Counted from the first letter of the stretch, positions 1-6,957 are shown. The stretch is 13,190 nucleotides of DNA from B4-G1 sp964393895 (GCA_964393895.1 CAYMWP010000127.1:1-13190); one strand, 5' to 3'. Notes: generated by a model not told the origin, from the sequence alone. Numbers and translations: made by a program.

Positions 1-120
1 GTCTGTATACTAACTCAAGTGGGGCATTTGTCCAATTCCATCTGAAGCAATACATGGAAAGCTGCGGCAGGCCGCTGGAGGGTCAATCCGCAAAAGGGCC
101 GAGGGAGGGCGCGTAAAGCC

Positions 121-150
121 CCCAGCGCCGCGTGAACAGGCGGCGCTGGG
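121..150. repeat. Perfect 11-bp hairpin, 8-nt loop
   Basis: Bases 121-131 (cccagcgccgc) are the exact reverse complement of 140-150, with an 8-nt loop between. The stem is almost all GC and very stable as RNA on either strand. There is no T run on either side, so it is not a standard intrinsic terminator. It could be an RNA processing barrier or part of a small repeat element. Confidence 0.75.
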
Positions 151-220
151 TACCACAGAATACCCTCCAACCCACCTGAAACACCCCCATCCAATTTGGC
201 TCAGTCTGGTGTGATTGGTG

Positions 221-383
221 AGGTGACCGGCACTTGGATCTCGAGTATCTTCAAAGAGTTGGGACGCAAGAATACCCAAGGCTCCTAGCCCCCGTCCGGG
301 GGGGCGGGTTCGTATCTCAATTTGACCGACTTTTCACGTCGAAAATGCGCTGTTTTGCCCCGATTTTAAGCGCCGGTCACCTT
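221..383. repeat. Inverted repeat pair flanking about 130 bp
   Basis: The sequence aggtgaccggcactt at 221-235 recurs in inverted orientation at 383-368 (aaggtgaccggcgctt), with one mismatch over 15 bases. The arms enclose 132 bp holding a GC-rich stem at 288-305 and no open gene. A short element with inverted ends and a non-coding core resembles a MITE or other small mobile repeat, but no target-site duplication is evident. Chance similarity is unlikely at this length within so short a span. Confidence 0.5.
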
Positions 384-385
384 GT

Positions 386-1549
386 TTAGATTTTTCCCCG
401 CCGCAAGAGGCGCAGGGCTGCCTCGGTCAAGATGGCGGCTCCAATGGGCAAGCAGCGCTCGTCAATGTCAAAGCGGGGGCTGTGGGGCATGCGCTCATCT
501 CCCTCAATGCGACAGCCCAGCATGAACATCGCGCCGGGAGCCAACTTGGAAAAAGCACCAAAGTCCTCGGCCCCCATCTCCATCTCGTGCGGCAGGACGT
601 GCTCCGCCCCCAGCAGTTCGGCAGCGACATCGCGGACGAGATCGGTCACTCCGGCGTCATTGACCATCGGCGAGCCGCCGTGCTCGAAGCGGAGCGCATA
701 ATCGCCGCCCAACGTCCGCGCGATCTCCAACGCCCGCTCGATCTCGGCGTGGATCTGCTCCTGCACCTCTGGATCCATAAAGCGAACGGTGCCGGCCACC
801 TCTACCTTTTCCGGGATCACGTTCTCCGCCTGCCCGCCGTGAATGGCGCCAATGCTGACCACCGCCGGCTCAACCGGATGCAACCGCCGGGAGACAATAC
901 CGTGCAGGGCCAGGATCACGTGCCCGGAGATGTAAATGGGGTCCACCACATCGTGGGGATACGCCCCGTGCCCCCCCTTGCCAATGACGGCGGCGAAAAA
1001 GCTATCCACTCCGGCCGAGACCGGGCCTGTGCCAACAGTGACGTCGCCGACAGGCAGGGATGCGTCCACGTGCAGGGCCAGCACCGCGTCCACTCCCTCC
1101 ATCGCGCCGTCCTCCACCATGCGGGGCGCGCCGCTGACCCCCTCCTCGTCTCCCACCTCCTCGGACGGCTGGAAGAGGAAGCGCACCGTGCCCGGGAACT
1201 GCTCCTCAGCCAGCAACGTCGCCACGCCCAGCCCGATGGCGACGTGGGCGTCGTGGCCGCACCCGTGCATCACACCGGGAACCTGGGAAGCGTAGGGGAC
1301 GTCGTTGGCCTCCTGAATGGGGAGCGCGTCCATATCGGCGCGGATGGCGATGATGGGGTGACCGATGCCCCGCTCGGCCACCACGCCGGTGCGCCCGACG
1401 CCGGTGCGAATCCGGTAGCCCAGAGGCTCCAGCGCCTCCACGATGCGGGCCGCGGTGCGCGTCTCCTGGAAACCGAGCTCGGGATGCATGTGGATGTCCC
1501 GCCGCCAGGCGGCCAGTTGTTCTTCGATGTTGCGGGCGCGTGCCAGCAT
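386..1549 (-). CDS. M20D family metallo-amidohydrolase (N-acyl-amino acid / hippurate hydrolase type)
   Basis: A 387-aa cytoplasmic zinc amidohydrolase of the M20D group, which hydrolyses N-acyl or N-aroyl amino acids and short peptides. The family's metal and catalytic motifs are in order: RADMDALPI at 70-78, HGCGHDAH at 95-102 (Cys97 and His99 are expected ligands), PSEE at 128-131 (catalytic and metal Glu), LALHVD around His160, GKGGHGAYPH at 190-199 in the lid/dimer domain, GAEDF at 326-330 and HSPRFDID with ligand His356. Length is normal for the family. I chose the ATG at 1549 because GGAGG lies 7 nt upstream; a TTG 21 nt further upstream also opens the frame but has no binding site. 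The gene follows the restriction nuclease by 51 nt and may be read from the same transcript, though its GC content matches the rest of the chromosome rather than the R-M cassette. The exact substrate cannot be read from sequence. Confidence 0.93.
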   Translation of the reverse strand: MLARARNIEEQLAAWRRDIHMHPELGFQETRTAARIVEALEPLGYRIRTGVGRTGVVAERGIGHPIIAIRADMDALPIQEANDVPYASQVPGVMHGCGHDAHVAIGLGVATLLAEEQFPGTVRFLFQPSEEVGDEEGVSGAPRMVEDGAMEGVDAVLALHVDASLPVGDVTVGTGPVSAGVDSFFAAVIGKGGHGAYPHDVVDPIYISGHVILALHGIVSRRLHPVEPAVVSIGAIHGGQAENVIPEKVEVAGTVRFMDPEVQEQIHAEIERALEIARTLGGDYALRFEHGGSPMVNDAGVTDLVRDVAAELLGAEHVLPHEMEMGAEDFGAFSKLAPGAMFMLGCRIEGDERMPHSPRFDIDERCLPIGAAILTEAALRLLRRGKI

Positions 1550-1556
1550 ATTTTTT

Positions 1557-1561
1557 CCTCC
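1557..1561 (-). promoter_or_regulatory. Ribosome binding site of the M20 amidohydrolase
   Basis: On the minus strand GGAGG is followed by 7 nt (mostly A) and then ATG at 1549. This decides for the ATG over the TTG at 1570. Confidence 0.8.
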
Positions 1562-1600
1562 ATCGTCCAATTATCAACTTGCTATGTCACTCCGTCGGAT

Positions 1601-2479
1601 CTAACTGCTAACAACCGGCGCTATGCGTTTGAGAATTTGTTCGGGGTTACAAAAGTGAGCGCGGATGAACTCCAATGACTCCTCAACATCTGTAAATTCC
1701 TCGTATATCACGTTACCTGTATCAATTTGTAGTGAGATGGCAAACTTTTGAATGCACGGCGCGTCAGGTAATGGTACGAGTAATTCATCAACTGCTTGTT
1801 TGACCAATTCCTTACCCGTCACCAGTTCGCCGTCTTTCCCCTGTTTTTCAAAGCGCAACCAACTTTCCGCAATCTGGCCTAGCTTGTTTTCTTCTTCAAG
1901 CCAAATTATGCAGTTTGCCAAGTCCCAGGGACGAGGATAGCGTTTGCGCATTTCCTTGGCGTTTAGACCAAAGCTGTTTTTACCCAAGAACTCGTCAAGA
2001 TGTGGTTGGATGGTGCTGTATACTTCCTCATCAGTGGCAACCAGCACCATCTTGATGCCTCCCTCAGACATCAACACAATGCCAACACCTTCTGTCCAAT
2101 ATCCGGCCAAGACAGCCACAGCGCCTCTGACGGTTGCATATCGTTTTTTGACTTCTCTCAGTTGCAGGATCCAGGCACCCTTATCATTATGATGGCGTGC
2201 GTCCTTAAGCCATTTAGTTTCTAGCAACGCTACGGGAGTATTTGACCCACATGCTGCTATCACAGTATCAAGTTGGCGTGATGACCCACCCAACATCTTT
2301 AACGTCACCAATTGTTTGCCTTCACTCGGTTCCAATATTTCATAGTCAGGATACGCCTCTTCTAGGTAGTCGGCTACAAGGGCAATGACAACTTGTTCAA
2401 AAGCCTCACCTATCATCTGACCAAATTTGCTAGACGCACTCGTACTGCCATCCTCTTGCCTAAATCGTCTGCGTACCAT
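1601..2479 (-). CDS. PD-(D/E)xK restriction endonuclease, partner of the adjacent methyltransferase
   Basis: A 292-aa protein I do not recognise as a named enzyme. It carries a plausible PD-(D/E)xK nuclease core: Asp71 in RQLDTVIA, then Glu87-Thr-Lys89 in VALLETKW, the D-(x15)-E-x-K arrangement that binds the catalytic metal in many type II restriction enzymes. The strands around it (LVTLKML, TPVALLETK, GAVAVLAGYW) fit the alternating fold. There is no signal peptide or membrane segment. The ATG lies 10 nt after the methyltransferase stop, and a purine-rich AAAGGGGG serving as its ribosome binding site overlaps that stop, so the two are cotranscribed with the protective enzyme made first. Base composition is more AT-rich than the flanking metabolic genes, suggesting transfer as a unit. 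The target site is unknown. The nuclease role rests on the motif plus the neighbour; another PD-(D/E)xK role remains possible. Confidence 0.72.
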   Translation of the reverse strand: MVRRRFRQEDGSTSASSKFGQMIGEAFEQVVIALVADYLEEAYPDYEILEPSEGKQLVTLKMLGGSSRQLDTVIAACGSNTPVALLETKWLKDARHHNDKGAWILQLREVKKRYATVRGAVAVLAGYWTEGVGIVLMSEGGIKMVLVATDEEVYSTIQPHLDEFLGKNSFGLNAKEMRKRYPRPWDLANCIIWLEEENKLGQIAESWLRFEKQGKDGELVTGKELVKQAVDELLVPLPDAPCIQKFAISLQIDTGNVIYEEFTDVEESLEFIRAHFCNPEQILKRIAPVVSS

Positions 2480-2489
2480 AGTCCCCCTT

Positions 2490-3854
2490 TCACTTGGTCA
2501 ACACTATAACACCCTCGCGTAGGGTAACACGATGTCTCTGTGGATTATCCTTCCACTTGCCCCCGCGCGTTCGCAATTTGTGATAATCAAACCTGTTGAA
2601 CCCCAGGCCAAGTCCTAGTTTGCCAATTAGATTATCAGTCTGCACATGGATGCCGTAGGGAGCAGAATCACCTAGTACTAGACAGAACTTTCCCCCGCGG
2701 CGTAACACGCGATACGTTTCTCTCATTACCTGGAGAATATCGTTAAAGTAAAGCGCAACCATCAAGTCGTAACTTTTCCTACCGCCTTTTTGCAGTCGAA
2801 GTTCCGCTAACTGCAATATTTTTGGTTGCAGCGTTTCATAAACATCGGCAGCCGCCTCTCGCACTTCTTGGCTAAGTGCTTTTTCAACGTTATAGTCACT
2901 GCGCCTGATTTGGGTAGTTGCAGCCGTGATTAGCTTGTCTCTGTACTTTCTAGTAATCTCCCCCCAAGACTTGGTGATTCCCCAAAAGTAGGTCTCTAAC
3001 CTGGTTCGATCAGCATAGTCATAGTTATTCAGATAAGGCGGTGAAGTCAGGGCAATGTCGATTTGTCCATCTGCCAAACTCTGCCTCTCACGCGAATCGC
3101 CCAAGACATTAAAAATTTCGGGATATGCCTCGGGTGTCTGAGCTTGAACTGCCCTCAAGTCGAGAAGCATATCCTGGATCACCTGTCCAAAAACACCAAA
3201 AGCGCCTTTAGCCGGTTTGTCTTTGCTGGCGCGAGGGGAAATGTAGGGCCATCCAGTACCAGCGGCGGCCGCCTCTCGCAGTGTGTTGGTCAATGCAAGT
3301 TTTAAAAAGTTTTGCAAGTGGCTGTCGGATATTTCTTGTATAATAAATTCACGCAGCAGGTACAACTCTTTCAAGTCATCGGGGTGATAGCATTTGTACA
3401 CCAGTTTTGGAAAAACACCATCGAGGGATACCGTGCCCACATTGTCCTGGATAAACCAATGAATACGGCTTAACAAACTGTTGAGTTGTCGGTGCAGTTC
3501 ATCCAGGTCAAAACCCCAATACAACTTGGTTTCAGCCACCCAATGAACAAAGGTATGAGCCTCGACACCATAGGCATTGACGCCTAGTCGCTTTGCACTG
3601 ATCAAAGTTGTACCTGTCCCCGAAAATGGATCGTAAACCCAATCGCCTTGAGAAATATCAAACTGCTCAAAGCTCGCCCTTACAAACTTGTAAGAATATC
3701 CAGCTGGATATTTGAACCATCTGTGAATGGGGGCGCGCAAGCTATCCTTAAACGTGCCCAAATCCTTGCCAGCATAAATCCCGTCGCCTTCTTTCGGCGG
3801 TACAGGTTCTTCAACTTCCATACCAGCAAGGCTCAATTGCTTATATTGTTTCAC
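2490..3854 (-). CDS. DNA methyltransferase (N4-cytosine/N6-adenine amino-MTase) of an R-M system
   Basis: A 454-aa S-adenosylmethionine-dependent DNA methyltransferase that would modify the exocyclic amino group of C or A and protect host DNA from the neighbouring nuclease. Motif I, DPFSGTG, at 75-81 binds the cofactor. The catalytic motif IV, TSPPY, at 270-274 is the S/TSPPY form most often seen in N4-cytosine enzymes. About 190 residues separate them and may hold a target-recognition region. A C-terminal segment (VMRETYRVLRRGGKFCLVLGD) looks like the usual later strand and helix of the fold. Motif I precedes motif IV, unlike the IV-first beta class, so class assignment is uncertain. The start is GTG at 3854 with GGGAG 6 nt upstream; the next in-frame Met is residue 12. 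The gene has its own likely promoter at 3917-3945 and leads the cassette. It is more AT-rich than neighbouring genes. Confidence 0.88.
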   Translation of the reverse strand: MKQYKQLSLAGMEVEEPVPPKEGDGIYAGKDLGTFKDSLRAPIHRWFKYPAGYSYKFVRASFEQFDISQGDWVYDPFSGTGTTLISAKRLGVNAYGVEAHTFVHWVAETKLYWGFDLDELHRQLNSLLSRIHWFIQDNVGTVSLDGVFPKLVYKCYHPDDLKELYLLREFIIQEISDSHLQNFLKLALTNTLREAAAAGTGWPYISPRASKDKPAKGAFGVFGQVIQDMLLDLRAVQAQTPEAYPEIFNVLGDSRERQSLADGQIDIALTSPPYLNNYDYADRTRLETYFWGITKSWGEITRKYRDKLITAATTQIRRSDYNVEKALSQEVREAAADVYETLQPKILQLAELRLQKGGRKSYDLMVALYFNDILQVMRETYRVLRRGGKFCLVLGDSAPYGIHVQTDNLIGKLGLGLGFNRFDYHKLRTRGGKWKDNPQRHRVTLREGVIVLTK

Positions 3855-3916
3855 GGTTAACTCCCGTACTAATCCGGTATTCGCCGCTTGTTCATTGCAA
3901 TATCAACTCCACATCC

Positions 3917-3945
3917 AGTATACATCAACACTCTTCGACACGCAA
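3917..3945 (-). promoter_or_regulatory. Possible sigma70-type promoter of the R-M cassette
   Basis: On the minus strand TATACT (-10, 5 of 6 consensus) lies at 3922-3917. A 17-nt spacer separates it from a weak -35, TTGCGT, at 3945-3940. It would give a leader of about 55 nt before the GTG of the methyltransferase. The -10 is good and the -35 poor, so this is a candidate only. Confidence 0.42.
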
Positions 3946-3975
3946 CAACGGAAAGCTCCCGCCTTTGGCCAGAAA

Positions 3976-4020
3976 GAAAAAAAAGCTCCTCCAGATCGAA
4001 TCAACTCCGAAGGAGCTTTT
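3976..4020 (-). terminator. Rho-independent terminator of the malic enzyme/flavoprotein operon
   Basis: Read on the minus strand, AAAAGCTCCT and AGGAGCTTTT arms (3981-3990 and 4011-4020) form a 10-bp stem, and the downstream arm runs into an unbroken T tract. It sits 16 nt beyond the flavoprotein stop. The other side ends in a shorter T run, so it may also work weakly on the plus strand. It insulates the R-M cassette from the upstream operon. Confidence 0.85.
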
Positions 4021-4036
4021 GTCTTGGAAAACGTTA

Positions 4037-4933
4037 TCAACGCATCAGCAGATAGTGGCAGGCCGAAATGGCCGCCTTGGTGCCCTCACCGATGTGCACC
4101 AACATCTGCTCAGAAACGTGAGTCACGTCGCCGGCGGCAAACACTCCCGGCCAACTGGTGGCGCAGTATGAATCCACGACGATGTGCCCGCGACTGTCGC
4201 AATCTACCCACTCCCGCACCATATCCGAGTTAGGAGTGCGCGCCAATTTGACGAATACCCCCTTGACCGGTATCTCGCGCATCTCCCCATCGGGCATCTC
4301 TACCACGATGTACTCGACGAAAGCGTCGCCGCCCACCTCCTGCACCCTCGCGTCTCTGATGACCTCTACGTTCTCGATCTGGTCGAGTTTGTCGGCCAGC
4401 GGGGTCGTCACCAGCGGCTCGCACGTCAGCAGATAGACCCGATGCGCCTTGTGGGCCAGGCTCGCCACGGCCCACTGGGCGCGGCGTCCTTGCCCGACCA
4501 CGGCCACGTCTTTGCCCAGGAACAAACCGGCGTGGGTATCCACCGAATAACTCAGTCCCCGGCCGACCAGACGCTTTTCGCCTGGGACGCCCAGGCGCTG
4601 CGGTTTGGCGCCGGTCGCCATGATCAAGGTTCGTCCCTCGTAGTGGTGGCCCCGCACAGTCTCCGCCACAAAGTGGTCTTTTACAGGCGTCAACTTGGTA
4701 ACAGTATCGAAATTGCGCACAAAATCCAGATAGTCTATCTGGCGACGGAAAGCATCCAGCAGCGTCTCGCCGGTGATGGTGTCCCGGCCTTCCGTGTCCT
4801 CCAGTTGCATGGCATAAGTGGTCTGGCCGCCCCACCGCTCGGCGATGATGAGCGTCTCCAAGCGTTGGTTGATAGCTGTCGTGGCGGCAGTGATGCCGGC
4901 CGGCCCGCCGCCGACGATGATCAGATCATACAT
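4037..4933 (-). CDS. Thioredoxin-reductase-like FAD/NAD(P) oxidoreductase lacking the CxxC pair
   Basis: A 298-aa flavoprotein of the thioredoxin reductase fold. The FAD site is the N-terminal GGGPAG (8-13), with ATGAKPQRLGVPGE (106-119) and the late FAD motif GVFAAGDV (263-270). Where true thioredoxin reductases have SYCATC before the NADPH domain, this protein reads SYSVDT (128-133), so both redox cysteines are absent. The NAD(P)H loop reads VVGQGRRAQWA (145-155) instead of the usual GGGDSA pattern. It therefore should not reduce thioredoxin by the classical route. Families with this layout include TrxR-like ferredoxin-NAD(P)H reductases and other flavin reductases; which applies here is open. 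Its start abuts the malic enzyme stop, so translation is probably coupled. ATG at 4933 is 7 nt after AGGAGG; the ATG at 4939, two codons upstream, overlaps the malic enzyme stop as ATGA but is only 1 nt from the same AGGAGG. The longer frame to 5137 runs inside malic enzyme and is rejected. Confidence 0.85.
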   Translation of the reverse strand: MYDLIIVGGGPAGITAATTAINQRLETLIIAERWGGQTTYAMQLEDTEGRDTITGETLLDAFRRQIDYLDFVRNFDTVTKLTPVKDHFVAETVRGHHYEGRTLIMATGAKPQRLGVPGEKRLVGRGLSYSVDTHAGLFLGKDVAVVGQGRRAQWAVASLAHKAHRVYLLTCEPLVTTPLADKLDQIENVEVIRDARVQEVGGDAFVEYIVVEMPDGEMREIPVKGVFVKLARTPNSDMVREWVDCDSRGHIVVDSYCATSWPGVFAAGDVTHVSEQMLVHIGEGTKAAISACHYLLMR

Positions 4934-4935
4934 TG

Positions 4936-6309
4936 TCATTCCTCCTTTCGGGACCACTCCGCCGGTACGGGCGGAATGAGTTCCTGCTCCATCATAAAAC
5001 GAGTCATATCCTGGGCCTGACGGATAGTATCTTTTGCCACAGCAAGCAACTCGTCGCGAGAAAAGCTCAGGCGGGCCACACCTTGCTCCTGTGCTTTCAT
5101 GCCGACCGCTGCCGCCTCGCGGGGAAAGACCTCCCAATCCGCCATCGTCGGCAGGATGTGATCGTCCTCGATTCCCCGCTCCTCGGCGCAGCGGGCCAAT
5201 TCGCGGGCGGCGGCGATAGCCATCTCGTCAGTGATAGTCGTGGCCCGCACGTCCAGCACGCCCCGAAAGATGCCGGGAAAGCCCAGCGAATTGTTGATCT
5301 GGTTGCCAAAGTCGCTGCGGCCCGTGCCCACGATGCGCGCCCCGGCCTCTTTGGCCTCCCAGGGCCAGATCTCGGGGATGGGGTTGGCGCAGGCAAACAC
5401 GATGGCGTCGTCGGCCATCCCCTTCACCCACTCCGGCAATATCGTGCCCGGGCCGGGCTTGCTGGCGGCGATACAGACGTCGGCGCCGCGCATTGCCTCT
5501 TTGGCGCCGCCGCGCCGCCCCTCGCCGTTGCTGTTCTGGCAGATGCGCCACTTGTCCACGAACTCGATCTTGCGCCGTGCGATGTCCTCCCGCTCCGGGT
5601 GCAGGATGCCCTTGCTGTCGCAGGCGACGATGTTGCCGAACGGGACGCCGCTGGCCAAGAGCAGCCGCATCGTGGCGACGTTGGCCGCGCCGGTGCCGAT
5701 CACGGCGAATTTGGCCTCCTCCATCCGCTTGCCCACCATCTTGAGCGCGTTGATCACCCCCGCCAGGATGACGGTGGCCGTTCCCTGCTGATCGTCGTGC
5801 CAGACCGGGATCTTGACTTCGGGGTCAGTGCGCAGCATGTCGAGCACACGGAAGCACTTGGGCTGCGAGATGTCTTCCAGGTTGATGCCGCCGAAGGAGG
5901 GCTGGATGAGCTTGACGGCCAGCATGATGCGGTAGGGGTCTTTGGTGTCCAGGCAAATGGGGACCGCGTCCACGCCACCCAGGTATTTAAAGATCAGCGC
6001 CTTGCCCTCCATCACCGGCAGCCCGGCAGCGGGGCCGATGTCGCCCAACCCCAACACACGGGTGCCGTCGGAGACGACGGCGACGGTGTTCCCCTTGTTA
6101 GTGTGCTCGTAGACCAATTCCTCGTCCTCGTGGATGGCGCGGCAGGGAGCGGCCACACCGGGCGTATACCAGATGGCAAAATCGTCAATGCCACGGATGA
6201 CGCACTTGGGCGTGGTCTGTATCTTGCCCCGGAAGAAAGGATGCATGCGCATGGCGTCTTGCGCGGGCTTTTTGGCCTTGGCCAGTAGTTCCTCTGTAGT
6301 CACTTTCAT
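4936..6309 (-). CDS. Malic enzyme (oxaloacetate-decarboxylating malate dehydrogenase, NAD(P)-dependent)
   Basis: A 457-aa cytoplasmic enzyme that converts malate to pyruvate and CO2 while reducing NAD+ or NADP+. Malic enzyme motifs are intact: YTPGVA with catalytic Tyr48, SDGTRVLGLGDIGP (80-93), MEGKA with catalytic Lys103, the metal ligands in NLEDI (Glu145, Asp146) and WHDDQQGTA (Asp172 region), and a Rossmann GTGAAN at 205-210. The length is that of the short bacterial form without a phosphotransacetylase extension. ATG at 6309 has AGGAGG 7 nt upstream. The TGA overlaps the ATG at 4939 and directly precedes the flavoprotein, which points to a two-gene operon. The leader upstream contains two copies of a structured repeat. 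Cofactor preference cannot be decided from the sequence. Confidence 0.95.
   Translation of the reverse strand: MKVTTEELLAKAKKPAQDAMRMHPFFRGKIQTTPKCVIRGIDDFAIWYTPGVAAPCRAIHEDEELVYEHTNKGNTVAVVSDGTRVLGLGDIGPAAGLPVMEGKALIFKYLGGVDAVPICLDTKDPYRIMLAVKLIQPSFGGINLEDISQPKCFRVLDMLRTDPEVKIPVWHDDQQGTATVILAGVINALKMVGKRMEEAKFAVIGTGAANVATMRLLLASGVPFGNIVACDSKGILHPEREDIARRKIEFVDKWRICQNSNGEGRRGGAKEAMRGADVCIAASKPGPGTILPEWVKGMADDAIVFACANPIPEIWPWEAKEAGARIVGTGRSDFGNQINNSLGFPGIFRGVLDVRATTITDEMAIAAARELARCAEERGIEDDHILPTMADWEVFPREAAAVGMKAQEQGVARLSFSRDELLAVAKDTIRQAQDMTRFMMEQELIPPVPAEWSRKEE
4941..4946 (-). promoter_or_regulatory. Ribosome binding site of the TrxR-like gene
   Basis: AGGAGG lies within the last codons of malic enzyme. 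It is 7 nt from the ATG at 4933 and 1 nt from the ATG at 4939, which favours the former start, although the latter makes the ATGA overlap. Confidence 0.8.
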
Positions 6310-6339
6310 AGGACTGCCTCCTCAAAACGATCACTCTCG

Positions 6340-6479
6340 ACTAACCGTAGAGCAAGTAGCTCGACAACGTTACATTCGGCTCGTAGTCACGCACGGAGTG
6401 TAACGGAGTGCGGTCTTGCGCCACTCCACTGCGTTTCGTGGCGCACTACGAGCGTCACTTTCAAGATACGAAATCTAAC
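6340..6479. repeat. MITE-like repeat, copy 1 (140 bp, right end lost)
   Basis: Identical to 6611-6750 over 140 bp except for two transitions near the left end (offset 271). It contains nested inverted repeats: gctcgtagt (6379-6387) with actacgagc (6445-6453), and gcgccac (6418-6424) with gtggcgc (6438-6444), enough to fold into a long hairpin. The left arm ctcgacaacgtta (6360-6372) is present, but the matching right arm seen after copy 2 is absent, so this copy is truncated or is the product of a partial tandem duplication. Both ends carry the short word ctaac. Confidence 0.85.
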
Positions 6480-6610
6480 TACACCGATGCGCAAATTCGC
6501 TCCGGGTTGGTTGACGGCAAAAACCTGCCAGAACCGTGGTTTTACGCCGTAAACTAGCCTTTTGGGCAGCAACGGCACAACGAACTCGGTACGGATTTAC
6601 GGAAGCCTGT

Positions 6611-6759
6611 ACTAACTGTAGGGCAAGTAGCTCGACAACGTTACATTCGGCTCGTAGTCACGCACGGAGTGTAACGGAGTGCGGTCTTGCGCCACTCCAC
6701 TGCGTTTCGTGGCGCACTACGAGCGTCACTTTCAAGATACGAAATCTAACATTGTCGAG
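6611..6759. repeat. MITE-like repeat, copy 2 with both inverted ends
   Basis: The first 140 bp match copy 1. It then continues into taacattgtcgag (6747-6759), whose reverse complement ctcgacaatgtta matches the left arm ctcgacaacgtta (6631-6643) at 12 of 13 positions; the similarity extends a few bases outward with a one-base gap. Inverted ends, a hairpin-rich core and no coding capacity are what a miniature inverted-repeat element shows. No family name can be assigned by eye. Confidence 0.8.
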
Positions 6760-6790
6760 TAGCCAAGACTCTGAAGAAGTGTTGGTTATG

Positions 6791-6827
6791 GAAAACCGTC
6801 ACCCTCCGCAGGTGAGGATGGGTTTTC
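6791..6827. repeat. Hairpin in the malic enzyme leader
   Basis: gaaaacc (6791-6797) pairs with ggttttc (6821-6827), with an inner cacc/ggtg pairing (6800-6803 and 6811-6814). On the minus strand it would fall at the 5' end of a transcript started by the candidate promoter at 6839-6867. It could be a leader structure; I see no known riboswitch. Confidence 0.5.
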
Positions 6828-6838
6828 GACCCCATACC

Positions 6839-6867
6839 ATCATAGCATAGCTGTAGTGGCAGCACAA
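6839..6867 (-). promoter_or_regulatory. Candidate promoter for malic enzyme operon
   Basis: On the minus strand TATGAT (-10) at 6844-6839 is preceded by a 17-nt spacer and TTGTGC at 6867-6862. The -10 matches 5 of 6 consensus bases and the -35 only 3 of 6. It is the best-looking promoter I found between the liv genes and malic enzyme. Confidence 0.33.
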
Positions 6868-6921
6868 GTGATATATGCCTGTGACTGCCAGTGTCACACC
6901 TCACAGGTATAGAGAAACAGG

Positions 6922-6957
6922 ACGCCCCCAGACGCAGCGCGACTGTGTTGGGAGCGC
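6922..6957 (-). terminator. Possible terminator of the liv operon
   Basis: Read on the minus strand, GCGCTCCCA (6957-6949) and TGGGGGCGT (6930-6922) pair over 9 bp with two G-U pairs. The stem is followed by CCTGTTTCTCT, a weak T-rich tail. It lies about 50 nt after the livF stop, where a terminator is expected. The large loop and imperfect tail keep this tentative. Confidence 0.4.

Larger units (their letters stand above)
1..385. other. Gene-free left edge with inverted repeats
   Basis: No reading frame here has a credible start, ribosome binding site and family-like protein. The longest minus-strand frame (10-279) starts at TTG with no Shine-Dalgarno and reads as low-information sequence. 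The stretch lies downstream of the M20 amidohydrolase stop at 386, so it should contain that transcript's end. I see a perfect 11-bp hairpin at 121-150, a GC stem at 288-293/300-305 and a longer inverted repeat at 221-235/368-383. None is followed by a good minus-strand T tract, so I cannot name a Rho-independent terminator. Confidence 0.6.

Noticed and set aside
10..279. 89-aa minus-strand open frame at the left edge
   Set aside because: Starts at TTG without a Shine-Dalgarno, crosses the perfect hairpin at 121-150 and has no recognisable similarity to a protein family.
1571..1600. Separate promoter for the M20 amidohydrolase (GATAAT box)
   Set aside because: A GATAAT -10-like word is present, but no acceptable -35 lies at 16-18 nt, so read-through from the R-M cassette is equally likely.
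482..1678. 398-aa plus-strand open frame
   Set aside because: Antisense to the M20 amidohydrolase, whose metal-site motifs are intact; the plus-strand product is His/Arg/Gly-rich without a recognisable domain, as expected from GC-rich antisense frames.
4934..5137. N-terminal extension of the flavoprotein into malic enzyme
   Set aside because: The FAD-binding strand begins directly after the ATG at 4933, which has a well-spaced AGGAGG; the extension lies wholly within malic enzyme codons.
4933..6288. 451-aa plus-strand open frame
   Set aside because: Mirror of malic enzyme codons; composition is typical of an antisense shadow, and no family motif or ribosome binding site is visible.
6340..6759. 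CRISPR array
   Set aside because: Only two 140-bp copies with a 131-bp spacer; repeats are far too long and have MITE-like ends.
6873..6907. CRP-type site from tgtga and tcaca words
   Set aside because: The half sites are 9 nt apart rather than 6, and the pairing can be arranged in several ways; kept only as an inverted repeat.
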